Of a DNA stretch of 64,000 bases, positions 24,667 through 35,176 are shown one piece after another (position 1 is the first letter of the stretch; every line of letters begins with the position of its first letter). Source of the stretch: Candidatus Scalindua sp. SCAELEC01 (GTDB taxonomy: Bacteria; Planctomycetota; Brocadiia; Brocadiales; Scalinduaceae); contig SHMT01000001.1 in the NCBI GenBank assembly GCA_004282745.1, forward strand, positions 1 to 64,000. Direction: 5' to 3'. The notes under the pieces are model-generated. The model searched no databases. It was given only the letters and a program-made list of their open reading frames with translations, and had not been told where the DNA came from. The position numbers and the translations under genes are program-made.

Positions 24667-26472
24667 ATGAACAGTAAACTAGTAAGGTTGTTTCTTGTTA
24701 CGGGCTTTATTTCTCTTGTTTTGGGTTTTTATTCCTTAACGAAGACAGGGGCCGAAGAAGAACTATCAAGTAGTGAAGAAGTGAACACAACATTAGTTTC
24801 TGGATACGAAGAGGAGTCGGTTTCAGAAAATCCTGATGAAGCGGAAGATGCACCTGAAACAACTCCCGGTACCGGGATCGGAACACTTACACCTGAAGTG
24901 GATCTCCATATTTATGATCAAGATGGAGCTGCAACTACACCACCTGCTGGGGGGTCAACTGCAATTCGACTTGAAGGGAACAGCACGATTGATGGTACCT
25001 ACAGAGAAAACACTACGATTTTGCGAGATCATAGAGCACTAAGATTTATTGATGATGATACCGGTGAAAGTGTTACGATTAAAGAGAATGGTAATGTCGG
25101 TATCGGTGCTTCAAACCCGAAGCAAAAACTTCACATCGGTGGTACCCCTGGAGTAGATGGAATCAGGTTTCCGGATGGTACGGTCCAGACAACTGCAGGT
25201 GCCGGTGGAGGAGTTGGTCCGGCAGGTCCGCAGGGTCCGATAGGTCCGCAGGGACCACAGGGTCCGGCAGGTTCAGATGGAGCAAATGGTGCAGTTGGTC
25301 CTCCGGGTCCGATAGGTCCGCAGGGACCGGTTGGTCCGATAGGTCAAAAGGGAGAACCGGGAGATTCGTCTTGGACACCAAGTGGAAACAATATTTTCAA
25401 CAATAATACCGGAAACGTAGGCATCGGTACGGATGCTACTTATACAAAGTTGACAGTAAACGGTCCAATTGGTTTCAAGAATGGTACAACGCCCATGATG
25501 TACATTCAACAGAGCGGAACATCAAATGCTGAAAGACCTATAATTGCCCACTCGCCAGGCTTCCCCGGTTGGGGGCTTTTCTATAGAGATGCTGGAGATA
25601 TAATGATTTTTAAGAGACCTGGACTCGCAAATATCATGGCAGTGAATCTAGCGACCGGTAGAGTCGGCATCAATACCGCGGCTCCTCTAACAAATTTACA
25701 CATAAACTCAACCGCAGACACTAGCTTAACTGGGCATGGTGCTCTGTTAATTGGTGCGACGAACTCTACCAATGTCTCGGTTGACAACAATGAGCTCCAG
25801 GCCCGTGTCAATGGTGCCGCAGCACAGATGCACATAAACTGGGAAGGGGGAAATGTTGCCATCGGTGCTCCTTTAAGGGGTAGAGGCACCAGTATAGCGG
25901 GGGACTCAAGTGATGCCGTACAAATCGGTACCGGTCTCGGTGGATGGGATGTTTTCCTGAACGATGACTTGTGGGTTGCAGATCAGACGAGTACGAAGAT
26001 ACTCCATATTCGGGGAGGTTCTGACCTCTCAGAAGAGTTCGATATCAGTAAACCGCACAACCTGAAAGAGTACATCAAAGAGGATGAAGAGTTTCAGATT
26101 GAGCCTGGAATGGTTGCGTGTATTGATACGAAGAACCCCGGTAAGCTCATGGTCAGCAGTAAGGGGTACGACCGAACGGTAGCGGGCATCATTAGCGGTG
26201 CAGGGGGCATTAACACCGGAATGCTGATGGGGCAGGAAGGTACGATTGCAGACGGTGAATATCCCGTAGCCTTGACCGGGCGCGTTTACTGTAAGGCCGA
26301 TGCTGCGTATGGTGCTATACAGCCTGGAGATCTTCTCACCACTTCTGATACTCCCGGATACGTGATGAAGGTAAGTGATTATGATAGGGCTCATGGTGCT
26401 ACTGTCGGTAAGGCGATGTCATCGCTCGATACGGGAACAGGCCTGGTCCTGGTTCTTGTCTCATTACAGTAA
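24667..26472 (+). CDS. Secreted collagen-like, tail-fibre-like protein
   Basis: This 601-residue protein has an N-terminal signal or anchor ([20 protein letters not shown]) and an acidic Ser/Glu/Thr-rich spacer to about residue 75. Repeats of the NVGIGxxxPxxKLHI type, common in phage-tail-fibre-like proteins, follow near 143-156, 250-262 and later. A collagen-like run of 17 G-x-y triplets spans residues 184-234. The C-terminal 130 residues ([17 protein letters not shown] onward) resemble domains placed at the end of such fibres. It is likely a trimeric extracellular or cell-surface fibre. GGGGGAAAAA precedes the ATG. It opens a run of three secreted-protein genes. Confidence 0.75.
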   Translation: MNSKLVRLFLVTGFISLVLGFYSLTKTGAEEELSSSEEVNTTLVSGYEEESVSENPDEAEDAPETTPGTGIGTLTPEVDLHIYDQDGAATTPPAGGSTAIRLEGNSTIDGTYRENTTILRDHRALRFIDDDTGESVTIKENGNVGIGASNPKQKLHIGGTPGVDGIRFPDGTVQTTAGAGGGVGPAGPQGPIGPQGPQGPAGSDGANGAVGPPGPIGPQGPVGPIGQKGEPGDSSWTPSGNNIFNNNTGNVGIGTDATYTKLTVNGPIGFKNGTTPMMYIQQSGTSNAERPIIAHSPGFPGWGLFYRDAGDIMIFKRPGLANIMAVNLATGRVGINTAAPLTNLHINSTADTSLTGHGALLIGATNSTNVSVDNNELQARVNGAAAQMHINWEGGNVAIGAPLRGRGTSIAGDSSDAVQIGTGLGGWDVFLNDDLWVADQTSTKILHIRGGSDLSEEFDISKPHNLKEYIKEDEEFQIEPGMVACIDTKNPGKLMVSSKGYDRTVAGIISGAGGINTGMLMGQEGTIADGEYPVALTGRVYCKADAAYGAIQPGDLLTTSDTPGYVMKVSDYDRAHGATVGKAMSSLDTGTGLVLVLVSLQ

Positions 26473-26507
26473 TTGCTTTTTATAAACCTTAATAAGGGAG
26501 TATGGAA

Positions 26508-27518
26508 ATGAAGAAATTAGACATACGTTACCTGATAGTGTGCAGCCTGTTTTTGCTGTTGACATTGCCTTTTAACGTCATGGCTCAGGATGGGGCAGGA
26601 GACGCGGAAGATCCGTATGCGCCTGTAACCGGTATCCCGGAGGGGTACAAACTGATCGAGGAAGATATCCTTGTGCGGATTAATGAACCGGAAGGTACGT
26701 TTGATAACAATCAGTGGTCAAACAAGAGAGTTCCCTATACGTTCCATTCCAATGTGAACCAAACGAACAGGAATAGAGCAATTGCCGCAATGAATGAAAT
26801 AGAGGCGATTTCAGATACCGCAGTGGATTTCAGACCGCGCAACGGGGAGAGTAATTATGTCCGTTTTGTGAGCCACGCCACTTCGAATAATTCCCAAGTG
26901 GGTATGAAAGGTGGCAGGCAGGACATCAATATCGTCAGTTGGTCCTCAAAGTTCATTATAGTGCATGAGTGTTTACACGCCTTGGGGTTCTGGCATGAGC
27001 AATCACGGCCGGACCGCGATAGCTTTGTGACGATTCATTTTAGTCGGGTTCAAGACGGAAAAAGTCACAATTTTGATAAAAAGTCCTCGGCTGACGTATA
27101 CGGGCAGTATGATTTTGATTCTGTAATGCATTACGGTCAGTGTGCATTCTCAAAAAATAGCCCTTGCTCATCAAGCACTCGGACGATAACGGTGAAGTCA
27201 CCTAATACTTCTAAGCAGAGTGCCATTGGGCAGAGAAGTAAGCTGAGCGATTTGGACAAGCTTACGGTGACGATGCTCTATCCACCGAGTAGCTGGAGAT
27301 TTGTCAATGGCTCTTACTCGAAGGCGCCACCAGCTTCAGGATTCAGTTTTTTTCAGTTAGGTACATTCTTCCTGCCTACGAAGACTATTAGTAAAGGAGT
27401 CAGTGTAGTTCCAACTGGAGGGACGTTGATTATACAACCTGGTACGTATAACGGTAATGGTACGTACAACAAGAAAATGACTTTTAAGGCCCCACTAGGG
27501 GGTGTCACTCTTAACTGA
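26508..27518 (+). CDS. Secreted astacin-like zinc metalloprotease (M12A)
   Basis: The zinc site is complete in HECLHALGFWHEQSRPDR (His155, Glu156, His159, His165 in numbering from the ATG at 26502), and the Met-turn SVMHYG is at 207-212. A signal peptide (residues 9-28, ending NVMAQD) and a short propeptide-like stretch precede it. The last 45 residues (VVPTGGTLIIQPGTYNGNGT, then MTFKAPLGG) match the tail of the next gene's product and look like one turn of a beta-helix or a sorting tail. The second ATG (26508) lies about 9 bases after AAGGGAG, whereas the first is too close. It is 29-35 bases after the collagen-like gene. Confidence 0.9.
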   Translation: MKKLDIRYLIVCSLFLLLTLPFNVMAQDGAGDAEDPYAPVTGIPEGYKLIEEDILVRINEPEGTFDNNQWSNKRVPYTFHSNVNQTNRNRAIAAMNEIEAISDTAVDFRPRNGESNYVRFVSHATSNNSQVGMKGGRQDINIVSWSSKFIIVHECLHALGFWHEQSRPDRDSFVTIHFSRVQDGKSHNFDKKSSADVYGQYDFDSVMHYGQCAFSKNSPCSSSTRTITVKSPNTSKQSAIGQRSKLSDLDKLTVTMLYPPSSWRFVNGSYSKAPPASGFSFFQLGTFFLPTKTISKGVSVVPTGGTLIIQPGTYNGNGTYNKKMTFKAPLGGVTLN

Positions 27519-27602
27519 TAACGATCAAGGGTTTGTCTGTTTCAGATAGTGTTTCCTGAATAAGGCAATCATGGTCGAGAAAGGATTACACTCTTTTGCT
27601 TC

Positions 27603-27633
27603 AGTTCGTGCCGCCAATACGTCGGCACGAACT
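27603..27633. repeat. 11-bp perfect hairpin between the two protease genes
   Basis: AGTTCGTGCCG at 27603-27613 pairs with 27623-27633 around CCAATACGT. No T-run follows, so it may be an mRNA-processing or stability hairpin and not an intrinsic terminator. Confidence 0.55.
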
Positions 27634-27708
27634 GTGAGTGTTGTATGAGTTCAGGGGTTAAGAGTTTACCGTTCAGGGTTTATTTCCGACTTTTGAAATA
27701 GGAGTACT

Positions 27709-29076
27709 GTGGTGAAAAAGGTGATACAGATGAACACCGTACGGGTTTTCATATCATTCCTGCTGATGTTGTTGACTTGTACACTTGTTTTGGCAGAAGG
27801 AGACACCTCCATTCGCTGTCACCAGGAGCCGTATATTTTGGATTCCGGTGTTCATGAGAATAGAGAAAAAGGAGAATCCCTTGTCTATCGGGACGCAATT
27901 ATCTTTTCTGGTGTACCTTGGATGCAGCTTCATTTTGTTGATACCAATCTGGGAGAGGAGAGCTATATTACGTTAACGTCTCTCCATGGTGGAGGGAGGC
28001 AACGTATCGACACTCACACGCTTTTGCAGTGGGAAAATGCAAGCGCCTATTTTAATGGCGAAGTAGTAGAAATAGAACTTGTTGTTGCCTCTGGTGAGTC
28101 TGGAATATTTTTTCGTATTGAGGAGATTACGGTTGGTGAGTGGATTGGGGACGATGGACTGGCAGAGGGCTCTTATTCTCTTCTGTTTCAAGAAAGTATT
28201 TGCGGGAGCTATGACAATCGAGTCTCGTCAAACGATCCAGCCGTTGGCCGTATTGTGCCTGCAGGCTGTACCGGTTGGATAATCTCAAATGGTGCATTCC
28301 TGACAGCCGGTCACTGTCGCGGAACCGGCCATGTGATACAATTTAACGTACCCGCATCACAGCCCAACGGAACAATACTTCATCCCCCGCCAGAAGATCA
28401 GTATCCGATAACGTATCTTGATTTTCAAAGTAACGGTGTAGGTGGTGACTGGGCAATATTTCAGACAGGGAGCAATAATAACGGTCAGTATGCCATTGAT
28501 AGGCAAGGAGCTTTTTATCGTGTAACAGACGACATATTCCCCGAGAGTGTGAGTGTTACCGGATACGGAATCGATTCTCTACCGCCAGGAACAGGGGGTC
28601 ATCGGAATTCTGATAACCAGACACAACAGACCGACAGTGGTCACTATATAGGAGAGGATATTGGGCTGGAAACGAAAGTCATCATTGAATATATAGTAGA
28701 TACTTTCGGTGGTAACTCCGGTGCCCCTGTTATTATTACGCAAGAGAGTCTGACACTTGGCATCCATACGCATTCGGGCTGCAATCCACCCTATTTTGGA
28801 AACCAGGGTACCGGTTTTCAAAATAGTGATCTAAAAAATGCAATCCAAACGTTTTCCGGGGTAAATGTGGAATATGTAGACAACGGTTACCCTGAACTGC
28901 CAACCCCAAAAGACGGTACTGTTTCAAGGCCCTATAATACGGTGCAGGAGGGTGCCAATGCTGCATCTGCCGGAGCAATCATCAGTGTGGTAAAAGGTTC
29001 TTATAATGAGCCCGTTATCATTGACAAGGATGTAACTATTAAAGCTCCTGTAGGCACGGTGATTATTGGTCAATAA
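27709..29076 (+). CDS. Secreted trypsin/V8-like serine protease with a C-terminal beta-helix-like tail
   Basis: This 455-residue protein has a signal peptide (VFISFLLMLLTCTLVLAEG) and an N-terminal beta-rich domain to about 165. A chymotrypsin-fold protease follows, with His202 in LTAGHC, Asp247 in GGDWAIF and Ser337 in GGNSGAPV. The C-terminal 60 residues (RPYNTVQEGANAASAGAIIS, then VTIKAPVG) match the tail of the astacin encoded just upstream. The start is GTG at 27709 or 27712, supported by AGGAG at 27700-27704. It is predicted to be exported by Sec and possibly released by the type II system encoded at 46-52 kb; the latter is inference. Confidence 0.85.
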   Translation: MVKKVIQMNTVRVFISFLLMLLTCTLVLAEGDTSIRCHQEPYILDSGVHENREKGESLVYRDAIIFSGVPWMQLHFVDTNLGEESYITLTSLHGGGRQRIDTHTLLQWENASAYFNGEVVEIELVVASGESGIFFRIEEITVGEWIGDDGLAEGSYSLLFQESICGSYDNRVSSNDPAVGRIVPAGCTGWIISNGAFLTAGHCRGTGHVIQFNVPASQPNGTILHPPPEDQYPITYLDFQSNGVGGDWAIFQTGSNNNGQYAIDRQGAFYRVTDDIFPESVSVTGYGIDSLPPGTGGHRNSDNQTQQTDSGHYIGEDIGLETKVIIEYIVDTFGGNSGAPVIITQESLTLGIHTHSGCNPPYFGNQGTGFQNSDLKNAIQTFSGVNVEYVDNGYPELPTPKDGTVSRPYNTVQEGANAASAGAIISVVKGSYNEPVIIDKDVTIKAPVGTVIIGQ

Positions 29077-29365
29077 CCGCTGAAACCGGTAAACAGAATA
29101 TAATTTTTATAGCTCTCTTTACGGAAGTAATACGTTATCTCAAATAAGATGGCTATTATACAAAATTTAAATAGTGTTGATATTTTACTGGCTTTTATAT
29201 AGAATCGAAGCTCGTATTTTAGTTACTGTTTTATCATTTTGCACGCTATTTTCTTTCCATGGAAATAAGAAAAAATACTCATAATGGATTTCGGGAAATG
29301 CGAGTACATCGTGCATTCTTTCCTCAACACATTTCGATCAACTTTTCTGATGGGGGCACACGATA
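29077..29365. other. Intergenic region upstream of sdhC, nothing specific seen
   Basis: AT-rich sequence without a gene, a clear repeat of the dispersed families, or a convincing promoter match. It separates the secreted-protein genes from the sdh operon. Confidence 0.4.
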
Positions 29366-30055
29366 ATGCTTCCCGTGTTTACAGCGGTTCGGTCTTCGGT
29401 AGGAAAAAAGGTCCTCATGGCAGTTACGGCACTGTCGTTAGTATTGTTTGTGATTGCGCATTTGTTGGGTAATCTAAAATTGCTGGGCAGAGAGTCGGAC
29501 TCTTTTAACCGGTATGCTCATAAGCTCGAAAGTCTTGGAGGGCTCCTCTACCTTGCTGAGATTGGACTGATCCTTCTTTTTCTTACCCACATTACTATCG
29601 CTATATCTGTTTTTCTCACTACGAGAAAGGCGAGGCCCGTAGGCTATTATATGCATAAGCATATAGGAAAGCCGAGTTACAATTTCTTTGGTTCAACAAC
29701 GATGATTTACACGGGAGTTGTGGTACTGGTTTTTCTGATTGTCCATCTTATCCATTTTAAATTTGGGCAGGGTGTTAAGGAGGGCTATATCAAAGAGGTT
29801 GATGGTGAATCGGTTCGAGATTTACATCGTCTGGTTATAGAGGGGTTCCAAAGTTTTTGGTATGTATTTTTTTATGTGGTATCAATCTCTTTGCTTGGAA
29901 TTCATTTGAGTCATGGTGTCTGGAGTGCCTTTCAGTCTCTGGGTGCAAGCCATCCCAGATATACCCCAGTAATTTTTGGAACAGGGATCCTCATAGCGGT
30001 AACTTTATCCTTAGGTTTCCTGTCGATGCCTATTTTGATATATTTTATTTGGTGA
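29366..30055 (+). CDS. sdhC: Succinate dehydrogenase / fumarate reductase cytochrome b subunit
   Basis: This is the membrane anchor of complex II: 229 residues with five hydrophobic segments (about 15-37, 58-84, 109-130, 160-187, 198-225), as in the di-haem b558 type. Candidate haem ligands are His in [27 protein letters not shown] and IHLSHGVW. It passes electrons between quinone and the iron-sulfur subunit. It is the first gene of sdhCAB, four bases before sdhA. Confidence 0.92.
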   Translation: MLPVFTAVRSSVGKKVLMAVTALSLVLFVIAHLLGNLKLLGRESDSFNRYAHKLESLGGLLYLAEIGLILLFLTHITIAISVFLTTRKARPVGYYMHKHIGKPSYNFFGSTTMIYTGVVVLVFLIVHLIHFKFGQGVKEGYIKEVDGESVRDLHRLVIEGFQSFWYVFFYVVSISLLGIHLSHGVWSAFQSLGASHPRYTPVIFGTGILIAVTLSLGFLSMPILIYFIW

Positions 30056-30059
30056 ATTC

Positions 30060-31973
30060 ATGATTCTTGACGCAAAAATTCCAGATGGTCCGATAAGTCA
30101 AAAGTGGGACAAGCACCGTTTTGATAGTAAACTTGTTAACCCTGCAAATAAGCGAAAACATACCGTCCTGGTTGTCGGAACCGGCCTGGCGGGTGCCTCA
30201 GCAGGAGCAAGTCTGGCTGAGTTGGGATATCATGTAAAAAGTTTTTGTATTCAGGATTCCGCAAGACGCGCCCATAGTATTTCTGCTCAGGGAGGCATAA
30301 ATGCCGCAAAAAACTATCCCAATGATGGAGACAGTATCTGGCGTCTTTTTTATGATACCGTTAAAGGGGGAGATTTTCGCTCTCGAGAGGCAAATGTGTA
30401 CCGTTTGGCACAGATAAGCTCGCATATTATTGATCAATGTGTTGCCCAGGGAGTGCCTTTTGCCAGAGAGTATGGAGGACTATTGGACAACCGTTCATTT
30501 GGTGGTGCCCAGGTTTCCCGAACGTTTTATGCTCGGGGACAAACCGGCCAGCAATTATTGCTTGGTGCATATGGAGCTTTTATGCGGCAAGTGAGCAAGG
30601 GCAACATTGAGATGTTTCCGCGTCGGGAAATGATGGAGCTTGTCTTGGTCGATGGCAAGGCTCGGGGTATCGTAGTGCGAAACCTGAAAAGTGGAAAGAT
30701 AGAGTCTTATGCCGGGGATGCAGTAGTTCTTGCTTCGGGGGGATATGGAAATGTCTATTTTCTTTCCACCAATGCGGTTAATTCAAATGCTTCGGCAGTG
30801 TGGCGTTGTTATAAAAAAGGTGCACTTTTTGCCAATCCCTGCTATACACAGATCCATCCAACCTGTATTCCTGTTTCTGGTGTACATCAATCCAAGCTGA
30901 CCTTGATGAGTGAGAGTTTACGAAATGATGGTCGTGTATGGGTCCCGAAGAAATCAGGTGATACACGCAGATCGTATGAAATTCCAGAGGGTGAGAGGGA
31001 TTATTATCTGGAAAAGAGGTATCCGAGCTTTGGGAATTTGGTACCGCGAGACATTGCCTCTCGTAATGCGAAACAGGTTTGTGACGAAGGATACGGGGTA
31101 GGATCCACTGGTTTAGCCGTCTATCTTGATTTTGCTGATTCAATTAAACGACTTGGGCAAAACACGATTAAAGAAAAATATGGTAATCTCTTTGAAATGT
31201 ATGAGCGTATTACCGGGGAGGATCCTTACCGGGTCTCGATGACAATTTTTCCCGCCGTACACTACACAATGGGAGGTCTATGGGTTGATTACAATTTAAT
31301 GAGTACGATACCAGGCCTACATGTATTGGGTGAGGCAAACTTTTCAGATCATGGTGCCAATCGTCTCGGTGCAAGTGCATTGATGCAAGGGTTGGCTGAT
31401 GGCTATTTTGTAATACCCTATACGATAGGCAATTATATCGCCTCAGCCGATCTCCCTTCAGTGAGTACCGAACAATCGGAGTTTATGGAAGCGGAAGAGG
31501 CGATTTCTCAACGCATTACGAAACTGCTCTCTATAAAGGGTAAAAAAACGGTACGTGAGATTCACCGTGAATTGGGTTGTATCATGTGGGATAATGTGGG
31601 AATGTCCCGTAACAAAAGTCGATTACAAAAAGCTTTGGACCAAATTAGCAAACTTCGTGATGAATTCTGGAAGAATGTTTGTGTTCCACAATCGGGCAAT
31701 AATTTAAATAAGAATTTGGAACAGGCGGGCAGGCTTGCAGATTTTCTTGAATTGGCAGAGTTAATAGCAGTGGATGCAATGGAGCGTGGCGAGTCGTGTG
31801 GCGGTCATTTTCGGGAAGAGCATCAGACAAGTGAGGGTGAGGCAAAACGCGATGATGATAATTTTAGTTATGCAGCTGCCTGGGAATACCAAGGAGAAGA
31901 TAAACCTGCGCGGCTACACAAGGAAGCGTTGGAATTTAAAGAGGTTAAACTGTCTCAGCGAAGCTATAAATAG
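30060..31973 (+). CDS. sdhA: Succinate dehydrogenase / fumarate reductase flavoprotein subunit
   Basis: SdhA carries covalent FAD and the dicarboxylate site. The Rossmann motif [19 protein letters not shown], the FAD-His segment [37 protein letters not shown] and the active-site block [19 protein letters not shown] are all present. At 637 residues it matches the Bacteroidetes/Wolinella-type enzyme. The TAG stop at 31971-31973 runs straight into a half copy of the family A repeat, and sdhB follows 61 bases on. Confidence 0.95.
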   Translation: MILDAKIPDGPISQKWDKHRFDSKLVNPANKRKHTVLVVGTGLAGASAGASLAELGYHVKSFCIQDSARRAHSISAQGGINAAKNYPNDGDSIWRLFYDTVKGGDFRSREANVYRLAQISSHIIDQCVAQGVPFAREYGGLLDNRSFGGAQVSRTFYARGQTGQQLLLGAYGAFMRQVSKGNIEMFPRREMMELVLVDGKARGIVVRNLKSGKIESYAGDAVVLASGGYGNVYFLSTNAVNSNASAVWRCYKKGALFANPCYTQIHPTCIPVSGVHQSKLTLMSESLRNDGRVWVPKKSGDTRRSYEIPEGERDYYLEKRYPSFGNLVPRDIASRNAKQVCDEGYGVGSTGLAVYLDFADSIKRLGQNTIKEKYGNLFEMYERITGEDPYRVSMTIFPAVHYTMGGLWVDYNLMSTIPGLHVLGEANFSDHGANRLGASALMQGLADGYFVIPYTIGNYIASADLPSVSTEQSEFMEAEEAISQRITKLLSIKGKKTVREIHRELGCIMWDNVGMSRNKSRLQKALDQISKLRDEFWKNVCVPQSGNNLNKNLEQAGRLADFLELAELIAVDAMERGESCGGHFREEHQTSEGEAKRDDDNFSYAAAWEYQGEDKPARLHKEALEFKEVKLSQRSYK

Positions 31974-32010
31974 TGTTTGATCGAAAACTACCCATCTGCT
32001 GCTTTAGGGT
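31973..32010. repeat. Family A half copy A5, inside the sdh operon
   Basis: GTGTTTGATCGAAAACTACC plus CATCTGCTGC, immediately after the sdhA stop, matches the left end of family A. The right end is missing. Confidence 0.65.
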
Positions 32011-32034
32011 CCGGAGCATGAAACGGGAGAAAAA

Positions 32035-32796
32035 ATGAAAGATATAAATTTACATCTACTGGTTTGGCGGCAAAAGGATGCAAATTCCAAGGGGAAGATG
32101 GAGTCTTATCTTGCTGAGAGTATTTCTCCTAACATGTCATTTCTTGAGATGCTGGACGTGGTAAATGAGGGCCTTATCAAAAAGGGAATTGAACCGATTG
32201 AGTTTGATAGCGATTGCCGTGAAGGGATCTGTGGTGCCTGTGGTATGGTCGTCAACGGGCAGGTTCATGGGCCGCAAAGAGCAACAACAGTGTGTCAGCT
32301 GCACATGCGCAATTTTCAAGATCAGGATAAAATTGTGATAGAGCCGTTTCGGGCGCGTGCGTTTCCTATTGTGAGGGATTTGGTCGTAGACCGCAGCGCA
32401 TTTGACCGTATTATTATGGCAGGGGGGTATATTTCTGTAAATACCGGTGGTACCCCTGACGCCAATGCTATACCCGTCTCAAAGGAGAGCAGTGATAAGG
32501 CTATGGACGCAGCAGCTTGTATTGGTTGTGGTGCATGTGTCGCAGCATGTCCAAATGCATCGGCATCTCTCTTTACGTCTGCCAAGATATCACATCTTGC
32601 ATTGCTTCCGCAGGGGAAAGTAGAGCGAAAAAAGAGAGCGAAGAAAATGGTTAGCCAGATGGATAAGGAGGGGTTTGGTGATTGCTCTAATGTGGGAGAA
32701 TGCGAAGCCGCTTGCCCTAAGGAGATATCCATTTCTCATATTGCTAAAATGAAACGGGAATATCTGAGAGCGGTAATTGACGAAATAGAAAAGTAG
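32035..32796 (+). CDS. sdhB: Succinate dehydrogenase / fumarate reductase iron-sulfur subunit
   Basis: This 253-residue electron-transfer subunit has a plant-type [2Fe-2S] site in [15 protein letters not shown] and a further Cys in [20 protein letters not shown] provides the [4Fe-4S] ligands, and [16 protein letters not shown] the last cluster. It connects SdhA to the haem-containing SdhC. GGGAG lies 6-10 bases upstream of the ATG, just beyond the repeat that separates it from sdhA. Confidence 0.95.
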   Translation: MKDINLHLLVWRQKDANSKGKMESYLAESISPNMSFLEMLDVVNEGLIKKGIEPIEFDSDCREGICGACGMVVNGQVHGPQRATTVCQLHMRNFQDQDKIVIEPFRARAFPIVRDLVVDRSAFDRIIMAGGYISVNTGGTPDANAIPVSKESSDKAMDAAACIGCGACVAACPNASASLFTSAKISHLALLPQGKVERKKRAKKMVSQMDKEGFGDCSNVGECEAACPKEISISHIAKMKREYLRAVIDEIEK

Positions 32797-32865
32797 GTCC
32801 TACCGAAACAGAGCTTCCCACAATTAACAAGCGGTTGATTGAGAGAAGAGTCAATAGTGGTGCCG

Positions 32866-34092
32866 TTAGTAAAATGCCATACTGGCAAACGTCACGGTTG
32901 AATGGCTGTTTTGATCATTGTCTTGTGAATACTTCAAGAGCTTACCCTCTTTTGCTTTAATGACATTTAGCAGTGCATAAATTGCAGGGTATCCACATAT
33001 CCTTCTTTTGTCATTATTCTTTCTTATGTTTTCATAAAATGCTTCTGCATCCAAGTTCTCTGCCTGTTTTAGCAAGTCCAAGTCTTCATCCTCCAATTTT
33101 CTGAGAAATGTTTCGTCCGGAGCTTTTGTGTCACCAAATCTCAAACCAACATGTGCAAGGTCTACGCTTGCAATTAAACAGACTCTCTTTTTGCTTTTTT
33201 CGATAGTCTCTTTTAGGGATGAAATGAAATTTTCAAGTTGTGGGACCTTCATTGGACTGCCATTACCATCAACGGGAAATTCAAAAGAAGAACAGAGTAT
33301 TGGCAGTATCTTGAAATTTTTTCTCTTGTGATAAAGGTATTGGAGAAACATTAATTGGAATTCAATTGAGTGTTCGTTTTTGTGGACAAACTCGTCTTCA
33401 TGATAATTGAATTGAAGACGCTTCTGCAATGATTTCAGAAAGTCCTTGTCTGTTTGAACAGGACCGAATGGTGTTTCAAATGTTTTATTTGTCAGGGCAA
33501 AAAGATTATTTGTGCCGGAATGTGCAATACCGAATATGATGAAAAGTTCCGCATCTGATGATTCTGCGATCTCTTTATAGGCCCAGGCAAAACAGGGACC
33601 TCCATTTCTTAAATCAATGTGCGGAGCGATTACGCCTTTGAGTAGATCGGTGCTGTTTTGTGACGATGGTTTGCCGGGTCCATCTGGTGAGGTAAAGAAA
33701 TGATCCATCTGTTTCCTCAATCGCTGTTCATCATTTTCATAAGCAGTGCCAGCATGTATTGCTTTTCGTATGGTTGAGTTTTTAAAGTCATCAACCACTT
33801 TCTTTATAAAGCTTTTTGATCTATCATTGTCTAAGAACAGATTCTTGTCAAGCTCCTCAATTATCTTTGCTATATTGTCACTAAATAATAAATTGCCATA
33901 TTGTTGTGAATATTTGGCTTGAATATCCAATGCCGAGTGGGTGCCGTCAAAATGGCTGATAATATAAAAAACATGATGAGGGACGACAAGCGTATTCTCT
34001 GCATAATTGAGCGGGTCTCTCAGACATATTGCCTGCTCTCCCGCCTGCTCTATAGGAAACGCTTCTATTGGTCGAAGTTTAGGATATTCCAT
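32866..34092 (-). CDS. MEMO1-family protein (AmmeMemoRadiSam system protein B) with N-terminal extension
   Basis: The MEMO domain starts near residue 150 with KGVIAPHIDLRNGG. It continues with FIIFGIAHSG, NEHSIEFQLMFLQYLYH, VCLIASVDLAHVG and a C-terminal GYPAIYALL. Conserved His residues in APHID, IAHSG and DLAHVG form a putative metal site as in class III extradiol dioxygenase relatives. The first 100 residues (LRPIEAFPIEQAGEQAICLR onward) look like a separate winged-helix-like module. The biochemical role of bacterial MEMO is unsettled; it often occurs with AMMECR1 and a radical SAM protein, neither of which is in the window. The metallophosphoesterase gene lies upstream on the same strand. 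Confidence 0.85.
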   Translation of the reverse strand: MEYPKLRPIEAFPIEQAGEQAICLRDPLNYAENTLVVPHHVFYIISHFDGTHSALDIQAKYSQQYGNLLFSDNIAKIIEELDKNLFLDNDRSKSFIKKVVDDFKNSTIRKAIHAGTAYENDEQRLRKQMDHFFTSPDGPGKPSSQNSTDLLKGVIAPHIDLRNGGPCFAWAYKEIAESSDAELFIIFGIAHSGTNNLFALTNKTFETPFGPVQTDKDFLKSLQKRLQFNYHEDEFVHKNEHSIEFQLMFLQYLYHKRKNFKILPILCSSFEFPVDGNGSPMKVPQLENFISSLKETIEKSKKRVCLIASVDLAHVGLRFGDTKAPDETFLRKLEDEDLDLLKQAENLDAEAFYENIRKNNDKRRICGYPAIYALLNVIKAKEGKLLKYSQDNDQNSHSTVTFASMAFY

Positions 34093-34198
34093 AAAAGTAG
34101 TTATACTAAAACCGACTTCTTTTAGACAGAATTTACATGAAAAGCAGGATCAAAATTATGTCTATCATGTTATTCTGTGAAAATAGATGATTGATCGT

Positions 34199-34864
34199 TT
34201 AACTTGATGGTACTATCTTTAACTCTGCAACTAAATTGTCTGATAGTTTCTCGATTTGTACATATCCACCATCCCGATACATCCCTGCGTTAAAGAGTAG
34301 AGTACTCCCTAGTTCCTGAGTACCTCTTGCTTCATGAATGTGACCGCTTACCGCAATATCTGGTTTGTGTTTTAAGATGAAATCCCGAACACTTGTGCTT
34401 CCTACATGAGTACCGTTCTCGATTTTATCAATCTTGGTCCCAAATGGAGGAGCATGCGGAACCATAATCTTCCATTTAGCTTTTTTAATCTTCTCAAAGC
34501 CGCTATATAAAAACGTCTCTATTTCATTTTCGCTAAACTCAGTTGGTGTCTGAAAAGGTGTCAGATTTGAGCCACCAACACCAAAAATCCCTACTCCATC
34601 AATCATGTGTCCGTTTCCGTGTAAGTTTATGTCCTTTTCATTTAAATAGTCGTTTACCTCAGGTAGATCCATATTGCCAAATTGGGCCAAAACATTTTTG
34701 TTGAATTCTGTGAACCAGTCGATGACCTCTTGAGCCTCCTCTCTACCATGACAATTGGTTAAATCTCCCGTAATGATTATCAGATCGGCTGCTTCTAACT
34801 CATTTTTCATGGATTTTGCAATGGTAAAATCCTCATGGATGTCGCCAAAAGAGAGTATTTTCAT
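34199..34864 (-). CDS. Calcineurin-like metallophosphoesterase
   Basis: This 221-residue, single-domain protein has the metallophosphoesterase motifs in order: GDIHE (residues 7-11), GDLTNCHG, GNMD, MVPHAPPFG and GHIHEARG. These supply the Asp/His/Asn ligands of a di-metal centre. It is cytosolic, with no signal peptide. It is probably a phosphodiesterase or phosphatase of the YfcE/archaeal-type group, substrate unknown. It lies 106 bases upstream of the MEMO gene, perhaps co-transcribed. Confidence 0.88.
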   Translation of the reverse strand: MKILSFGDIHEDFTIAKSMKNELEAADLIIITGDLTNCHGREEAQEVIDWFTEFNKNVLAQFGNMDLPEVNDYLNEKDINLHGNGHMIDGVGIFGVGGSNLTPFQTPTEFSENEIETFLYSGFEKIKKAKWKIMVPHAPPFGTKIDKIENGTHVGSTSVRDFILKHKPDIAVSGHIHEARGTQELGSTLLFNAGMYRDGGYVQIEKLSDNLVAELKIVPSS

Positions 34865-35037
34865 TTTTTTCAGTAAGAGATAGAAAGTAAAGTGGTATCA
34901 TGAATCTATTTGCTAGAACAATACACTCAAGGACGAAAGCATTGCCGGTTTGCAAATAAGGTTTGCATAGGAAAAACAGTATAGATGCTAGCAATTTTTT
35001 GTAAATATTCAAGAGAATCTTTCTTAATTGTTTTATA

Positions 35038-35066
35038 TTGACGCTAAAAAAAAGTTTTGATAGTAT
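35038..35066 (+). promoter_or_regulatory. Sigma-70-like promoter for the HEAT-repeat protein
   Basis: TTGACG at 35038-35043 and TAGTAT at 35061-35066 are separated by 17 bp, about 110 bases before the ATG at 35177. The remaining 312-base gap (34865-35176) between divergent genes shows nothing else. Confidence 0.4.
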
Positions 35067-35176
35067 GAATTCTCTACAACCCTAATATCTCTGTACTATC
35101 TGTACTAATTGTGCTATATAAATTTTTTTCGTGAAGCCATTCTATTCTCGACCTCAGTATTCCTCAAATAGATGAG

